Part shown: piece after piece, positions 45,865 through 54,478 of the stretch
Numbering within the stretch: position 1 is the first letter of the stretch
Layout of the letters: each line of letters starts with the position of its first letter
Assembly (NCBI RefSeq): GCF_047123815.1
Contig: NZ_CP138920.1
Coordinates: 3,100,001-3,164,000, forward strand
Direction of reading: 5' to 3'
DNA: 64,000 nt
DNA from: Maricaulis sp017643475
GTDB taxonomy: Bacteria; Pseudomonadota; Alphaproteobacteria; Caulobacterales; Maricaulaceae
Translations under genes and position numbers: made by a program
Notes under the pieces: generated by a model
The model's database searches: none
The model's input: the letters and a program-made list of their open reading frames with translations, nothing else
Told to the model about the DNA's origin: nothing

Positions 45865-45889
45865 ATACCTGACTACACAGCTCGGGTAT
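45865..45889. promoter_or_regulatory. IscR-box-like 25-bp palindrome upstream of the suf operon
   Basis: The site begins ATACCTGAC and ends CTCGGGTAT over exactly 25 bp, an imperfect palindrome matching the type 1 IscR pattern (ATA-yyGAc ... GTCrrgTAT). It lies 98 bp before iscR, a good position for autorepression by [2Fe-2S]-IscR. Confidence 0.75.
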
Positions 45890-45987
45890 TAGGTTTCAGT
45901 CGCCAAACGTCGCCTGTCGCCCACCCCGAAGCTGCGCGTCTTAGCATGATCATGCCGAAAGATGCGAGCGTTTAAGGAGGTAGATAC

Positions 45988-46455
45988 ATGAAGCTGAGCA
46001 CAAAGGGCCGCTACGCCGTCATGGCGATGGCCGATCTTGCAGGAGCTGCAGAGCAGGGGCCGGTCACGCTGAGCGATATCGCGTCGCGCCAGTCCATCTC
46101 GCTTTCCTATCTTGAACAACTGTTCGCCAAGCTGCGTCGCGCCGAGGTGGTTGCCTCGGTCCGCGGGCCGGGCGGCGGCTATCGCCTGAGCCGTGAAGCA
46201 TCCGAAATCCGTGTTTCGGATATCATCATGGCAGTGGACGAACCGCTGCGCGTCACCCGGTGTTCCGACGCCAAAGGCTGTCTGGCGGATGGTCGGCGAT
46301 GTGTTACCCATGATCTCTGGGACGAGCTGTCCCGTCACATCTATCTCTTCCTGAGCTCCGTGACGCTGGAAGATGTGCTGGAGCGTCGCCTGCTGGGCGC
46401 TGCATCCGGCGCCATCGGACAGGGCGATAGAGGTCAATCGGCCGCTGCCGAGTAA
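45988..46455 (+). CDS. iscR: Rrf2-family iron-sulfur regulator IscR
   Basis: Winged-helix regulator that senses Fe-S cluster status, 155 residues. N-terminal HTH: KLSTKGRYAVMAMADLA, then SISLSYLEQLFAKLRRAEVV and GPGGGYRLSR. Three cluster ligands are present, Cys92, Cys98 and Cys105 (RCSDAKGCLADGRRCVTH), with His108 as the possible fourth; E. coli IscR uses Cys92/98/104 and His107, so the last gap is one residue longer here. AAGGAGG precedes ATG. It heads the operon, 2 bp before iscS, with its own box upstream. Confidence 0.95.
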   Translation: MKLSTKGRYAVMAMADLAGAAEQGPVTLSDIASRQSISLSYLEQLFAKLRRAEVVASVRGPGGGYRLSREASEIRVSDIIMAVDEPLRVTRCSDAKGCLADGRRCVTHDLWDELSRHIYLFLSSVTLEDVLERRLLGAASGAIGQGDRGQSAAAE

Positions 46456-46457
46456 AC

Positions 46458-47606
46458 ATGCGCGTCTATCTGGATCACAACGCCACCACGCAGGTCCGAC
46501 CTGACGTGATCGAACTCATGAGCGAGCTCATGGGTAGCGTCGGCAATGCCTCGGCGGTGCATCAGCATGGCCAGTCTGCGCGCCGCCATGTCGACAACGC
46601 ACGGCGCCAGGTCGGCAAGACTTTGTGCGCACGTCCCGAGGATGTGATTTTCACGGGCGGAGGCACAGAAGCACTAAATCTGGCCATGGCCAGCGCGACC
46701 CATGCGCCCGGGGTGAAGCGCGTTATCATCTCGGATATCGAACACCCCGCCATTGTCGAAAGCGCCCGGGCGTCTGGTTTGCCGATCGATATCCTGCCGG
46801 TGACTGGTGAGGGTGTGGTGGATCTGGCCTGGCTGGAACAACGCATGGACAGCTGGTCTGAAAACGACGGTCGTCCCGTTCTCTCAATCATGCTGGCCAA
46901 TAACGAGATCGGCACCATCCAGCCGGTGGCCGACGCCATCGCATTGATCAAGCAAAGAGACGGTCTCGCGATCGTCGACGCCGTCCAGTCCGCCGGAAAA
47001 ATTCCTGTCGATTTTGCGGGGCTCGGCGCGGACTACATGGCGATTGCTGCGCACAAATTTGGCGGCCCCCAAGGTGTAGGCGCGCTGATCGCGGCCTGCA
47101 ATGCGCCCATGACACGCCACAATCACGGTGGCGGGCAAGAGCAGGGGCGTCGATCCGGTACGCTGAATGTGGCCGGTAATGCGGCGCTTGGACTGGCGCT
47201 GGAACAGGCGCATGCCAAGCTTGCAGAATTTGCTGCCCTGGCAGGCTCGCGCGACCGCATGATCGCGGCTATACGCGAGGCCAATCCGAATGTTGTTGTT
47301 CTGGGTGAGGGTGCGGAACGCCTGCCCAACACGATCGGACTGGCAGTGCCGGGCTGGCGCGGGGAAACCCAGGTCATGGCGATGGATCTCGCCGGTGTCT
47401 CGATCTCGGCCGGCGCGGCGTGTTCGTCGGGCAAGGCCAAGGCGTCAAAAATGGGCACCGCCCTGGGCCTTGATGACGCATTGTCCGAGGGCGTGATCCG
47501 GATCAGCCTGGGCTGGTCGACAACAGATGAAGACGTGGATGCGGCGATCAAGGCCTGGACCGAGGCCTGGGCACGCGCATCGAAACAGATCAAGGAAACG
47601 GCCTGA
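46458..47606 (+). CDS. iscS: Cysteine desulfurase, IscS/NifS (class I) type
   Basis: PLP-dependent enzyme that takes sulfur from cysteine for cluster assembly, 382 residues. VYLDHNATTQVRPDV at the N-terminus, PLP lysine in AIAAHKFGGPQGVG, and the active-site Cys in the class I loop AACSSGKAKASKMG. HNHGGGQEQGRRSGT is the phosphate-binding turn. It begins 2 bp after iscR and is followed 2 bp later by sufB. A second, class II desulfurase (SufS) lies at the other end of the same operon. Confidence 0.94.
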   Translation: MRVYLDHNATTQVRPDVIELMSELMGSVGNASAVHQHGQSARRHVDNARRQVGKTLCARPEDVIFTGGGTEALNLAMASATHAPGVKRVIISDIEHPAIVESARASGLPIDILPVTGEGVVDLAWLEQRMDSWSENDGRPVLSIMLANNEIGTIQPVADAIALIKQRDGLAIVDAVQSAGKIPVDFAGLGADYMAIAAHKFGGPQGVGALIAACNAPMTRHNHGGGQEQGRRSGTLNVAGNAALGLALEQAHAKLAEFAALAGSRDRMIAAIREANPNVVVLGEGAERLPNTIGLAVPGWRGETQVMAMDLAGVSISAGAACSSGKAKASKMGTALGLDDALSEGVIRISLGWSTTDEDVDAAIKAWTEAWARASKQIKETA

Positions 47607-47608
47607 CC

Positions 47609-49111
47609 ATGGCGGCGACCAAGGAAACCATTGAAGACGTCAAGCAGCTCGAAGCCGACAAATACAAGTACGGTTTCACGACGGACGTCGAGACCGAGCT
47701 CGCGCCGAAAGGGCTGAACGAGGACATCGTTCGCTATATTTCGGAGCAGAAGAACGAGCCGGAATGGATGCTGGAATGGCGTCTGGACGCGTTCGAGCGC
47801 TGGAAACAGATGCGCGACCCCAGCTGGGCCAAGGTCGAGTACCCGCCGATCGATTACCAGGACATCCACTATTACGCCGCGCCCAAGGCTGGCGCGAAAT
47901 ATGAGTCCATTGATGATGTGCCTGAAGAGATCCTGAAGGATTTCGAGAAGCTGGGCATTCCGCTCAAGGAGCAGGAAGTCCTGCTCGGTGTGAAGGGCGC
48001 TGCCGCCACGGCTGCCGAGGCACGTGAAACGCCCAAGGTCGCGGTCGATGCGGTGTTCGACAGTGTATCGGTTGTGACGACCTTCAAGGAAGAACTGGCC
48101 AAGGCCGGTGTGATCTTCTGTTCGATCTCCGAAGCGCTGCGCGATCATCCCGAACTGGTGAAGAAATACCTGGGCTCGGTTGTGCCCACGACCGACAATT
48201 TCTTCGCGACCCTGAATTCGGCTGTCTTTTCGGACGGCTCCTTTGTCTATGTGCCGCCCGGCGTTCGCTGTCCGATGGAGCTGTCGACCTATTTCCGCAT
48301 GAATGCAGAAGGCACGGGCCAGTTCGAGCGCACGCTGATCATTGCCGACAAGGGCGCCTATGTCTCCTATCTGGAAGGCTGTACGGCACCCATGCGCGAT
48401 GAAAACCAGCTGCACGCCGCGGTCGTGGAACTGGTCGCTCTGGATGATGCCGAGATCAAGTATTCCACGGTCCAGAACTGGTGGCCGGGCGATGAAAACG
48501 GCAACGGCGGGGTATATAACTTCGTCACCAAGCGCGGTGATTGTCGCGGCCGGAATTCCAAGATCTCATGGACCCAGGTCGAGACCGGTTCTGCCATCAC
48601 CTGGAAATATCCGTCCTGTGTCCTGCGTGGCGAAAACTCGCGCGGTGAGTTCTATTCCATCGCGGTCACCAACGGGCATCAGCAGGCTGATACCGGCACC
48701 AAGATGATCCACCTGGGCAAGGGCTCGACCAGTCGCATCATTTCCAAGGGCATTTCTGCCGGTCGCTCGGACCAGACCTATCGCGGTCTGGTGTCGGTGC
48801 ATGGCAAGGCGGAAGGCGCGCGTAATTTCACCCAGTGTGACAGCCTCTTGATCGGTGATCAGTGTGGCGCCCACACAGTGCCCTATGTCGAATGCAAAAC
48901 GCCCAAGGCGGTGCTCGAACACGAGGCGACGACGACCAAACTCTCCGAGGACCAGCTTTTCTACGCCCGCCAGCGCGGCCTGGACGAGGAAGCGGCCACG
49001 GCGCTCCTGGTCAACGGCTTTGTCCGAGAAGTGTTGCAGGAACTGCCGATGGAGTTCGCCGTAGAAGCCCAGAACCTGCTCAAAGTCTCGCTTGAAGGGA
49101 GTGTAGGATGA
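47609..49111 (+). CDS. sufB: SufB, Fe-S scaffold subunit
   Basis: Core subunit of the SufBC2D complex on which new clusters are built, 500 residues. Characteristic stretches: GSFVYVPPGVRCPMELSTYF, YVSYLEGCTAPMRDENQLHA, and near the C-terminus PYVECKTPKAVLEHEATTTK, which holds the cysteine used as sulfur acceptor/cluster ligand, then QLFYARQRGLDEEAA. The stop overlaps the next gene's ATG (ATGA). Full length for the family. Confidence 0.97.
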   Translation: MAATKETIEDVKQLEADKYKYGFTTDVETELAPKGLNEDIVRYISEQKNEPEWMLEWRLDAFERWKQMRDPSWAKVEYPPIDYQDIHYYAAPKAGAKYESIDDVPEEILKDFEKLGIPLKEQEVLLGVKGAAATAAEARETPKVAVDAVFDSVSVVTTFKEELAKAGVIFCSISEALRDHPELVKKYLGSVVPTTDNFFATLNSAVFSDGSFVYVPPGVRCPMELSTYFRMNAEGTGQFERTLIIADKGAYVSYLEGCTAPMRDENQLHAAVVELVALDDAEIKYSTVQNWWPGDENGNGGVYNFVTKRGDCRGRNSKISWTQVETGSAITWKYPSCVLRGENSRGEFYSIAVTNGHQQADTGTKMIHLGKGSTSRIISKGISAGRSDQTYRGLVSVHGKAEGARNFTQCDSLLIGDQCGAHTVPYVECKTPKAVLEHEATTTKLSEDQLFYARQRGLDEEAATALLVNGFVREVLQELPMEFAVEAQNLLKVSLEGSVG

Positions 49112-49764
49112 TTACTGTTATTGGACTTGTTTCGGCCATGGCCGGCAGCAACTTGCAGGCGATACCGGAATGCCCGGAACGGTTCACGCCGGGTGAGTGG
49201 TATTCCTGCCAGACCGCACTCGATCAAGGGGAGACGCTGACCTGGACCATGGACGGCGGCAATCTTGTGCTATCGCAGCAAATGAGCGATGGGCGCCGGC
49301 AGCAAACGTCGACCTATACGGATAGTGCGCTCTGGGGAGCGCCGCGCTTCTCCGATCTCGATCTGGACGGTGATGAGGAGATGATCGCCACCTTGTTCTG
49401 CGGCATGGTCAATTGCACCTATGCAGTCTACCAGCGTGACGCTGATGGTTGGTTTACCTATGCCGGGCAGGGCGGAGGTTTCGGCATCAAGGCCGCGGAG
49501 GCACCCGGCGGGTTGTTGACTGACACGGCTCGCAGTTCAGCGGCAGTCTATGTGTACACGACCTGGCTGCTGGACGAGGACGGTCTGCACCTCGTTTACG
49601 AGATCGACAAAGATCATGGAATGGGGGTTTGCCACCTTCGCCTTGGTTCCGCCTTCGGGCGGTCTTTGCTGGTGGCGGACGAGGTCCTTGCTGATTGTAC
49701 ACAGGACCTGACCCAAAGAGAGGAAGAAGTTGGGAGTACGATCCGGGACATGGGAGGGGAATGA
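49108..49764 (+). CDS. Exported protein of unknown function inside the suf operon
   Basis: A 218-residue protein with a short N-terminal hydrophobic run (MITVIGLVSAMAGSNLQAI), probably a signal peptide. The rest is predicted beta-rich. FSDLDLDGDEEMIATLFCG resembles an FG-GAP / calcium-type Asp motif (DxDxDG). Six cysteines are spread through it (for example PECPERF, SCQT, FCGMVNC, GVCHL, ADCTQ), suited to periplasmic disulfides. I recognise no family. It overlaps sufB by 4 bp, so it is translated with the suf genes; why an exported protein should be coupled to them is unknown. Confidence 0.75.
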   Translation: MITVIGLVSAMAGSNLQAIPECPERFTPGEWYSCQTALDQGETLTWTMDGGNLVLSQQMSDGRRQQTSTYTDSALWGAPRFSDLDLDGDEEMIATLFCGMVNCTYAVYQRDADGWFTYAGQGGGFGIKAAEAPGGLLTDTARSSAAVYVYTTWLLDEDGLHLVYEIDKDHGMGVCHLRLGSAFGRSLLVADEVLADCTQDLTQREEEVGSTIRDMGGE

Positions 49765-49825
49765 TGGTTCTTCTTCCGATCGACACGATCATCGCGGCCT
49801 GCGAAGCAGGTATGGATGGAGCCGA

Positions 49826-50329
49826 ATGATGAAACGTCCTCCTCCCGTTGTAAGTCTCGACAAGCTTCAGCTCGACACACTGGCTCATGGCGAAAAGTTT
49901 GAAGCCCAGCTGGGTCGTATTGGACCCGTCATCGGTATGGAGCAGCTTGGCGCGATGTTGACGGTCGTGCCGCCGGGCAAGCGCGCCTTTCCCTGTCACA
50001 ATCATCATGTGATCGAGGAAGCCATGATCATCCTGGCGGGTGAGGGCGAGTATCGTTTTGGCGATGACGTTCACCCGACCAAGGCCGGTGATGTCATCGC
50101 CGCGCCGGCGGGTGGTCGAGATCGCGCGCACCAGATCATCAATACCGGGACCGGTGAGCTGCGTTATGACTGCTTTTCGACCATGCAGAAAACCGATGTC
50201 GTGGAATACCCGGACAGTAACAAGGTCGGCGCCATCACCTGGGGTGATGAGAGCGGGCAGGGCGATGGCGTCCTCTTCCGTCACCGTGCCTACGCCCAGG
50301 AAGTGGATTACTGGGAGGGCGAAGAATGA
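49826..50329 (+). CDS. Cupin-domain protein inside the suf operon
   Basis: A 167-residue cytosolic cupin. The metal-binding motif 1 is CHNHHVIEEAMIILAGEGEY (two His and a Glu in the usual spacing) and motif 2 follows at GDVIAAPAGGRDRAHQI with its His. TMQKTDVVEYPDSNKVG near the C-terminus is typical of sugar- or small-molecule-binding cupins. Reaction unknown. Start ATG 49826 (or 49829) with GGAG upstream; a longer frame to 49730 is out of phase with the conserved region. Its stop overlaps the next start by 4 bp. Confidence 0.85.
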   Translation: MMKRPPPVVSLDKLQLDTLAHGEKFEAQLGRIGPVIGMEQLGAMLTVVPPGKRAFPCHNHHVIEEAMIILAGEGEYRFGDDVHPTKAGDVIAAPAGGRDRAHQIINTGTGELRYDCFSTMQKTDVVEYPDSNKVGAITWGDESGQGDGVLFRHRAYAQEVDYWEGEE

Positions 50330-50640
50330 AACCCTGGTTTCATCGCAATCTCAGTTATCGCTGGATCGGTATCTCCATGCCCGGATTGCGCCGTGACGCC
50401 GGATGGAAGATGGCAATCTGGCCTGCTCGCCGCGAAGGCTGGATTGCGTTAGGCGTCATCGCGGGGCTCCTGCTGGCGGAGGTGTTCTTGCTTCCTGCCC
50501 TGGTCGGCGAGAGCTTTCTCGACGGCGGCCGAGAATGGGATACGCGTGCGGTCGCCATTATTCCCACCTTGTTGCTCAGCGTCGCTTTCATATTTGCCTT
50601 TTCCGGCCCTGCCGAGAAACACGAGAATAACAATGCTTAA
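50326..50640 (+). CDS. Small membrane protein inside the suf operon
   Basis: A 104-residue protein with two hydrophobic segments, GWIALGVIAGLLLAEVFLLP and VAIIPTLLLSVAFIFAFS, separated by a short polar loop. The N-terminus is basic and aromatic (KPWFHRNLSYRWIGIS). No family recognised. It overlaps the cupin gene by 4 bp and sufC by 8 bp, so its translation is tightly tied to both. Confidence 0.75.
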   Translation: MKPWFHRNLSYRWIGISMPGLRRDAGWKMAIWPARREGWIALGVIAGLLLAEVFLLPALVGESFLDGGREWDTRAVAIIPTLLLSVAFIFAFSGPAEKHENNNA

Positions 50641-51397
50641 GATCAATAATCTCCACTGCCGTGTCGAAACCCAGGATGGTGCGGAAAAGCCGATCCTGAA
50701 GGGCCTCTCCCTCGAAGTGCCTGCCGGTGAAGTGCATGCGATCATGGGGCCGAACGGGTCGGGCAAGTCGACCCTGTCCTATGTGCTAACCGGTCGTGAC
50801 GGCTATGAGGTCACCGATGGCGAGATGGCGTTTCGTGGCGAGGACCTGGCCGAGCTGGAACCGGAAGAGCGCGCCGCGGCGGGGCTCTACCTGTCCTTCC
50901 AGTATCCGGTTGAAATCCCGGGCGTGCCGACCCTGACCTTCCTCAAGGAGGCCCTCAACGCCCAGCGCACGGCGCGCGGCGAAGAGGAGATGTCGGCCCC
51001 GGAATTCATGAAATTCGCCCGAGCCCAGGCCAAGCGGATCGGTGTGTCGATGGACATGCTGAAACGCCCGGTCAATGTCGGTTTTTCCGGCGGCGAGAAA
51101 AAACGCATGGAAATTCTCCAGGCCATGATTCTGGAGCCGAAATTCCTCATTCTCGACGAGACTGACAGTGGTCTGGATATCGATGCGCTGAAGACGGTGG
51201 CCGAGGGCGTCAACACGCTGCGCGCGGAAGATCGCGGCATGCTGGTGATCACGCACTACCAGCGTCTGCTGGACCATATCAAACCGGATGTTGTGCACAT
51301 CATGGCTGATGGCCGCATCATCAAGTCCGGCGGCCCCGAACTGGCGTTGGAGCTGGAAGCGGATGGTTATGACAAATACCTGGGCGAGGTGGCCTGA
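50633..51397 (+). CDS. sufC: SufC, ATPase of the SufBCD complex
   Basis: ABC-type ATPase, 254 residues, soluble. Walker A GPNGSGKST, Q-loop in LSFQYPVEIPG, signature FSGGEKKRMEILQ, Walker B FLILDETDSGLD, H-loop His in VITHYQRLL. Drives the conformational change of SufBD during cluster assembly. ATG 50633 gives the canonical MLKINNLHC. Its stop overlaps sufD by one base (TGATG). Confidence 0.97.
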   Translation: MLKINNLHCRVETQDGAEKPILKGLSLEVPAGEVHAIMGPNGSGKSTLSYVLTGRDGYEVTDGEMAFRGEDLAELEPEERAAAGLYLSFQYPVEIPGVPTLTFLKEALNAQRTARGEEEMSAPEFMKFARAQAKRIGVSMDMLKRPVNVGFSGGEKKRMEILQAMILEPKFLILDETDSGLDIDALKTVAEGVNTLRAEDRGMLVITHYQRLLDHIKPDVVHIMADGRIIKSGGPELALELEADGYDKYLGEVA

Positions 51398-52428
51398 TGG
51401 GCGTCATCTCCCGAACACCGGCCGAACAGGCCCTGATCGACCTTCTCGACGGCGCCGAGGACTGGCGGGCGGCTGCACGCCAGGCAGTGATCGAGCATGG
51501 CCTGCCCACCAAACGTGCGGAAGCCTGGAAATGGTCGGATCTGCGCCGGGCCAGCCAGGGCATCGACCAGGCCGGTGAAACGCGCATCCTGCTGAACGGG
51601 AAACCCGCGCCTGCCGCTATCACTCTGGACGCGGACACCGCGTTGACGATTGAGGCAGACGCTGGCGTATCTGTGGGCAGTCTGGAAATCGAGATTGCTG
51701 CTGGCGCGTCGGTGACTCTGAACGAAGTCCATACCATTGCAGCCGACGCTTTCCCGAATATCCGTCTGGAGATTTCGCTTGGCGATGGCGCGACGCTGGA
51801 GCGTGTGATCCGGAGCGATGTGCCGATGGACGCTGTGCCTGTTGTGCGCAGCCGTATCCGTGTCGGAAAGAATGCGACCTACAGGCAGGCCACCCTGTCG
51901 TTCGGCTCCAAACTCTCCCGTCACGAAACGCACATCACCCATGCTGGTGAGGGCGCTGAGGTGCATCTGGGCGGTGTCTATCTTCTTGAGGAAGGTCGTC
52001 ACGCGGACTTTACCTCCACGGTGACCCATTCCGGTCCGGGCGGGGTGACGCGTCAGCTGGTCAAGGGCGCGGCAATGGCGCATGCGCAGGGCGTTTTCCA
52101 GGGCAAGTTCAAGGTCGAGCAAGCAGCGCAGCAGACCGATGCGCAGATGACCCACCGGGCGCTGATGCTGGATGAGCGTGCCGAGATCGACGCCAAGCCG
52201 GAGCTGGAAATCTATGCCGATGATGTTCAGTGCGCACACGGTAATGCGCTGGGCGCTATCGACGAGACGGCGCTCTTCTACATGCGCCAGCGTGGACTGT
52301 CTGAGGTGAAGGCGCGGGCGATGTTGATTGAGAGCTTCCTCGCAGAACCCATTGATATTATTTCGGATGAAGCGCTTCGCGAAGAGGTTTCCGGCCTCTT
52401 GCGGCAACGATTGGGAGCGATCGCATGA
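51397..52428 (+). CDS. sufD: SufD, partner of SufB
   Basis: Scaffold subunit homologous to SufB, 343 residues. N-terminal helical part (KRAEAWKWSDLRRASQGI) and the C-terminal hallmark DDVQCAHGNALGAIDETALF, whose His is implicated in iron entry, then YMRQRGLSEVKARAML. Overlaps sufS by 4 bp. Confidence 0.95.
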   Translation: MGVISRTPAEQALIDLLDGAEDWRAAARQAVIEHGLPTKRAEAWKWSDLRRASQGIDQAGETRILLNGKPAPAAITLDADTALTIEADAGVSVGSLEIEIAAGASVTLNEVHTIAADAFPNIRLEISLGDGATLERVIRSDVPMDAVPVVRSRIRVGKNATYRQATLSFGSKLSRHETHITHAGEGAEVHLGGVYLLEEGRHADFTSTVTHSGPGGVTRQLVKGAAMAHAQGVFQGKFKVEQAAQQTDAQMTHRALMLDERAEIDAKPELEIYADDVQCAHGNALGAIDETALFYMRQRGLSEVKARAMLIESFLAEPIDIISDEALREEVSGLLRQRLGAIA

Positions 52429-53666
52429 CGGCTCAGACACCGGTCAAGCTTCCACTCGATATCGAAGCTATTCGCGCCGAATTCCCGATCCTGCATCGCC
52501 AGGTGAATGAGAAGCCGCTGGTCTATCTCGACAGTGCGGCGTCGGCACAGAAACCCGAATTTGTCATCGAAAGCGTGGCGGGCGTTTATCGCGCGCAATA
52601 CGCCAATGTGCATCGCGGCCTGCACACGCTTGCCAACGAAACCACCGAGGCGTTCGAGGCGGCACGCGAGGATGTGCGTCGTTTCCTCAACGCGCCGAGC
52701 ACGAACCAGATCGTCTTCACGCGCGGCACGACAGAAGCCATCAACCTGCTGGCTGCCAGTTTCGGCCAGATGTTGAAAACGGGGGACGAGATCATCCTCT
52801 CCGAGGCCGAGCACCATTCCAATATCGTGCCCTGGCGCTTATTGGCGGATCGTATTGGTCTGGAGCTGAAATGGGTCGACGTCACGGATGACGGTTCGAT
52901 CGACTATGCGCACCTGGCGCAATTGGTGGGGCCGATGACGGCGCTGATCACCATCACCCACATGTCCAATGTCATGGGCACGGTGACGGATGTCGCACGC
53001 GTGATGGACATTGCCCGCGCTGCTGATGTCCCGGTGATGATCGACGGCTCCCAGTCCGCTGTTCACCTGCCGGTGGATGTGCAGAAACTCGATTGCGATT
53101 TCTTCGTCTTCACCGGACACAAGCTCTACGGTCCGTCCGGTATCGGCGCGTTTTACGCCAAGGGCGACTGGCTGGACCGTTTGCCACCCTATCACGGTGG
53201 CGGCGAGATGATTGCTGACGTCTACAAGGACCGTGTGACTTTCGCTGACGTGCCGCACAAGTTCGAAGCGGGTACGCCGCCGATTGCCGATGCCATTGGC
53301 CTGGGCGCCGCCATTCGCTGGCTGGAACGTTATGACCGCCAGGCTATCCTGGAACACGAACGTGCGCTGCTCGACCGCGCCATGGCCGGCCTTGCTGATA
53401 TCGATGGTTTGCGGATCATCGGAACGGCGCAGGACAAGGGCGCGATCATCTCCTTCACGCTTGAGGGCGCACACGCCCACGATATCGCGCAAATTGTGGA
53501 CAAGTACGGGATCGCGATCCGCGCCGGCCATCATTGCGCCCAGCCGCTGATGCAGCGCATGGGTGTCAGTTCCACTGGCCGGGCGAGTTTTGCTGTGTAC
53601 AACACCGTCGAAGAAGCCGATGCCTTTGTCGAGGCCTTGAAGAAGGCTCGTGAGTTTCTCATCTAG
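52425..53666 (+). CDS. sufS: Cysteine desulfurase SufS (class II)
   Basis: PLP-dependent cysteine desulfurase/selenocysteine lyase, 413 residues. IRAEFPILHRQVNEKPLVYL at the N-terminus, PLP lysine in FTGHKLYGPSGIGAFY, active-site Cys in the class II loop RAGHHCAQPLMQRMG, and ATTE-like RGTTEAINLLA. Works with SufE or SufU, but neither gene is in this operon, so a sulfur-transfer partner must be encoded elsewhere. Confidence 0.96.
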   Translation: MTAQTPVKLPLDIEAIRAEFPILHRQVNEKPLVYLDSAASAQKPEFVIESVAGVYRAQYANVHRGLHTLANETTEAFEAAREDVRRFLNAPSTNQIVFTRGTTEAINLLAASFGQMLKTGDEIILSEAEHHSNIVPWRLLADRIGLELKWVDVTDDGSIDYAHLAQLVGPMTALITITHMSNVMGTVTDVARVMDIARAADVPVMIDGSQSAVHLPVDVQKLDCDFFVFTGHKLYGPSGIGAFYAKGDWLDRLPPYHGGGEMIADVYKDRVTFADVPHKFEAGTPPIADAIGLGAAIRWLERYDRQAILEHERALLDRAMAGLADIDGLRIIGTAQDKGAIISFTLEGAHAHDIAQIVDKYGIAIRAGHHCAQPLMQRMGVSSTGRASFAVYNTVEEADAFVEALKKAREFLI

Positions 53667-53675
53667 GTGACCATG

Positions 53676-54104
53676 ATGACCGAGAATACTGCCAGAGATG
53701 TGATCGACCTGTCCGGTACGGCCCCGAAAGAGGACGTCATCGCGGAAGCGTCCGCCGAGTTGCCCTCTGCGGAAGCCAGCGCGATCCCGGCTGATGAGCT
53801 GGCGCGTATCACGGACGATATCGTTGAAGCACTCAAGACGGTGTTCGATCCGGAGATTCCCGTCGATATCTACGAGCTGGGCCTGATCTACAAGGTGGAT
53901 CTGGAAGATGACCGCTCGCTCAAGGTTTTGATGTCTTTGACGGCTCCGGGGTGTCCTGTTGCCGGCGAGATGCCCGGTTGGGTGCAGGAGGCCGTTGAGA
54001 AGGTGGACGGCGTTGCCAAAGCGATGGTCGAACTCACTTTCGATCCGCCATGGACGCCCGCTCGCATGTCTGACGAAGCGCGTCTCGCGCTCAACATGTT
54101 CTAG
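53676..54104 (+). CDS. sufT: SufT/MIP18-family Fe-S assembly factor
   Basis: DUF59 (MIP18/PaaD-like) protein, about 142 residues, used in cluster maturation. A ~45-residue variable N-terminus is followed by the core: IVEALKTVFDPEIPVDIYEL, GLIYKVDLEDD, and SLTAPGCPVAGEMPGWVQ with the conserved Cys. FDPPWTPARMSDEARLAL closes it. Start is uncertain among GTG 53667, ATG 53673 and ATG 53676; AGGTGA lies 5 bp before the last. Confidence 0.92.
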   Translation: MTENTARDVIDLSGTAPKEDVIAEASAELPSAEASAIPADELARITDDIVEALKTVFDPEIPVDIYELGLIYKVDLEDDRSLKVLMSLTAPGCPVAGEMPGWVQEAVEKVDGVAKAMVELTFDPPWTPARMSDEARLALNMF

Positions 54105-54113
54105 GAGGCTTGA

Positions 54114-54473
54114 ATGACTCTGCGTGAACGTCCCAAGGCTGTCAGCCTAACCGATGCCGCAGCCGCGCGTGTCAAATCCATCATGTCCGATCGCGAGAAG
54201 GGGTTCCTGCGTGTCGGTGTGAAAAATGGCGGCTGTGCGGGCATGGAATACGTGATGGAGTATGTCGAGGCGCCGGAAGCCCTTGACGAACGTGTCGCGG
54301 ACAAAGGCGTCGAAATCGTTCTTGAATCCAAGGCGCTTCTTTTCCTCCTCGGCACTGAGATCGATTACGAGACCACGGCGTTGCATTCCAAGTTTGTTTT
54401 CAACAATCCAAATCAGACCGACGCATGTGGTTGCGGCGAGAGCGTCACCATAATCCCCGTGAAAGAGGCCTAG
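54114..54473 (+). CDS. sufA: A-type Fe-S carrier (SufA/IscA family)
   Basis: Cluster carrier protein, 119 residues. The three conserved cysteines are Cys41 in KNGGCAGMEY and Cys105/Cys107 in TDACGCGES, and SKFVFNNPNQ is the usual stretch before them. Delivers clusters to apo-proteins. AGGAGG 4-5 bp upstream of ATG. Last suf gene of the operon; the GST-like gene starts 5 bp later. Confidence 0.95.
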   Translation: MTLRERPKAVSLTDAAAARVKSIMSDREKGFLRVGVKNGGCAGMEYVMEYVEAPEALDERVADKGVEIVLESKALLFLLGTEIDYETTALHSKFVFNNPNQTDACGCGESVTIIPVKEA

Positions 54474-54478
54474 TCCTG

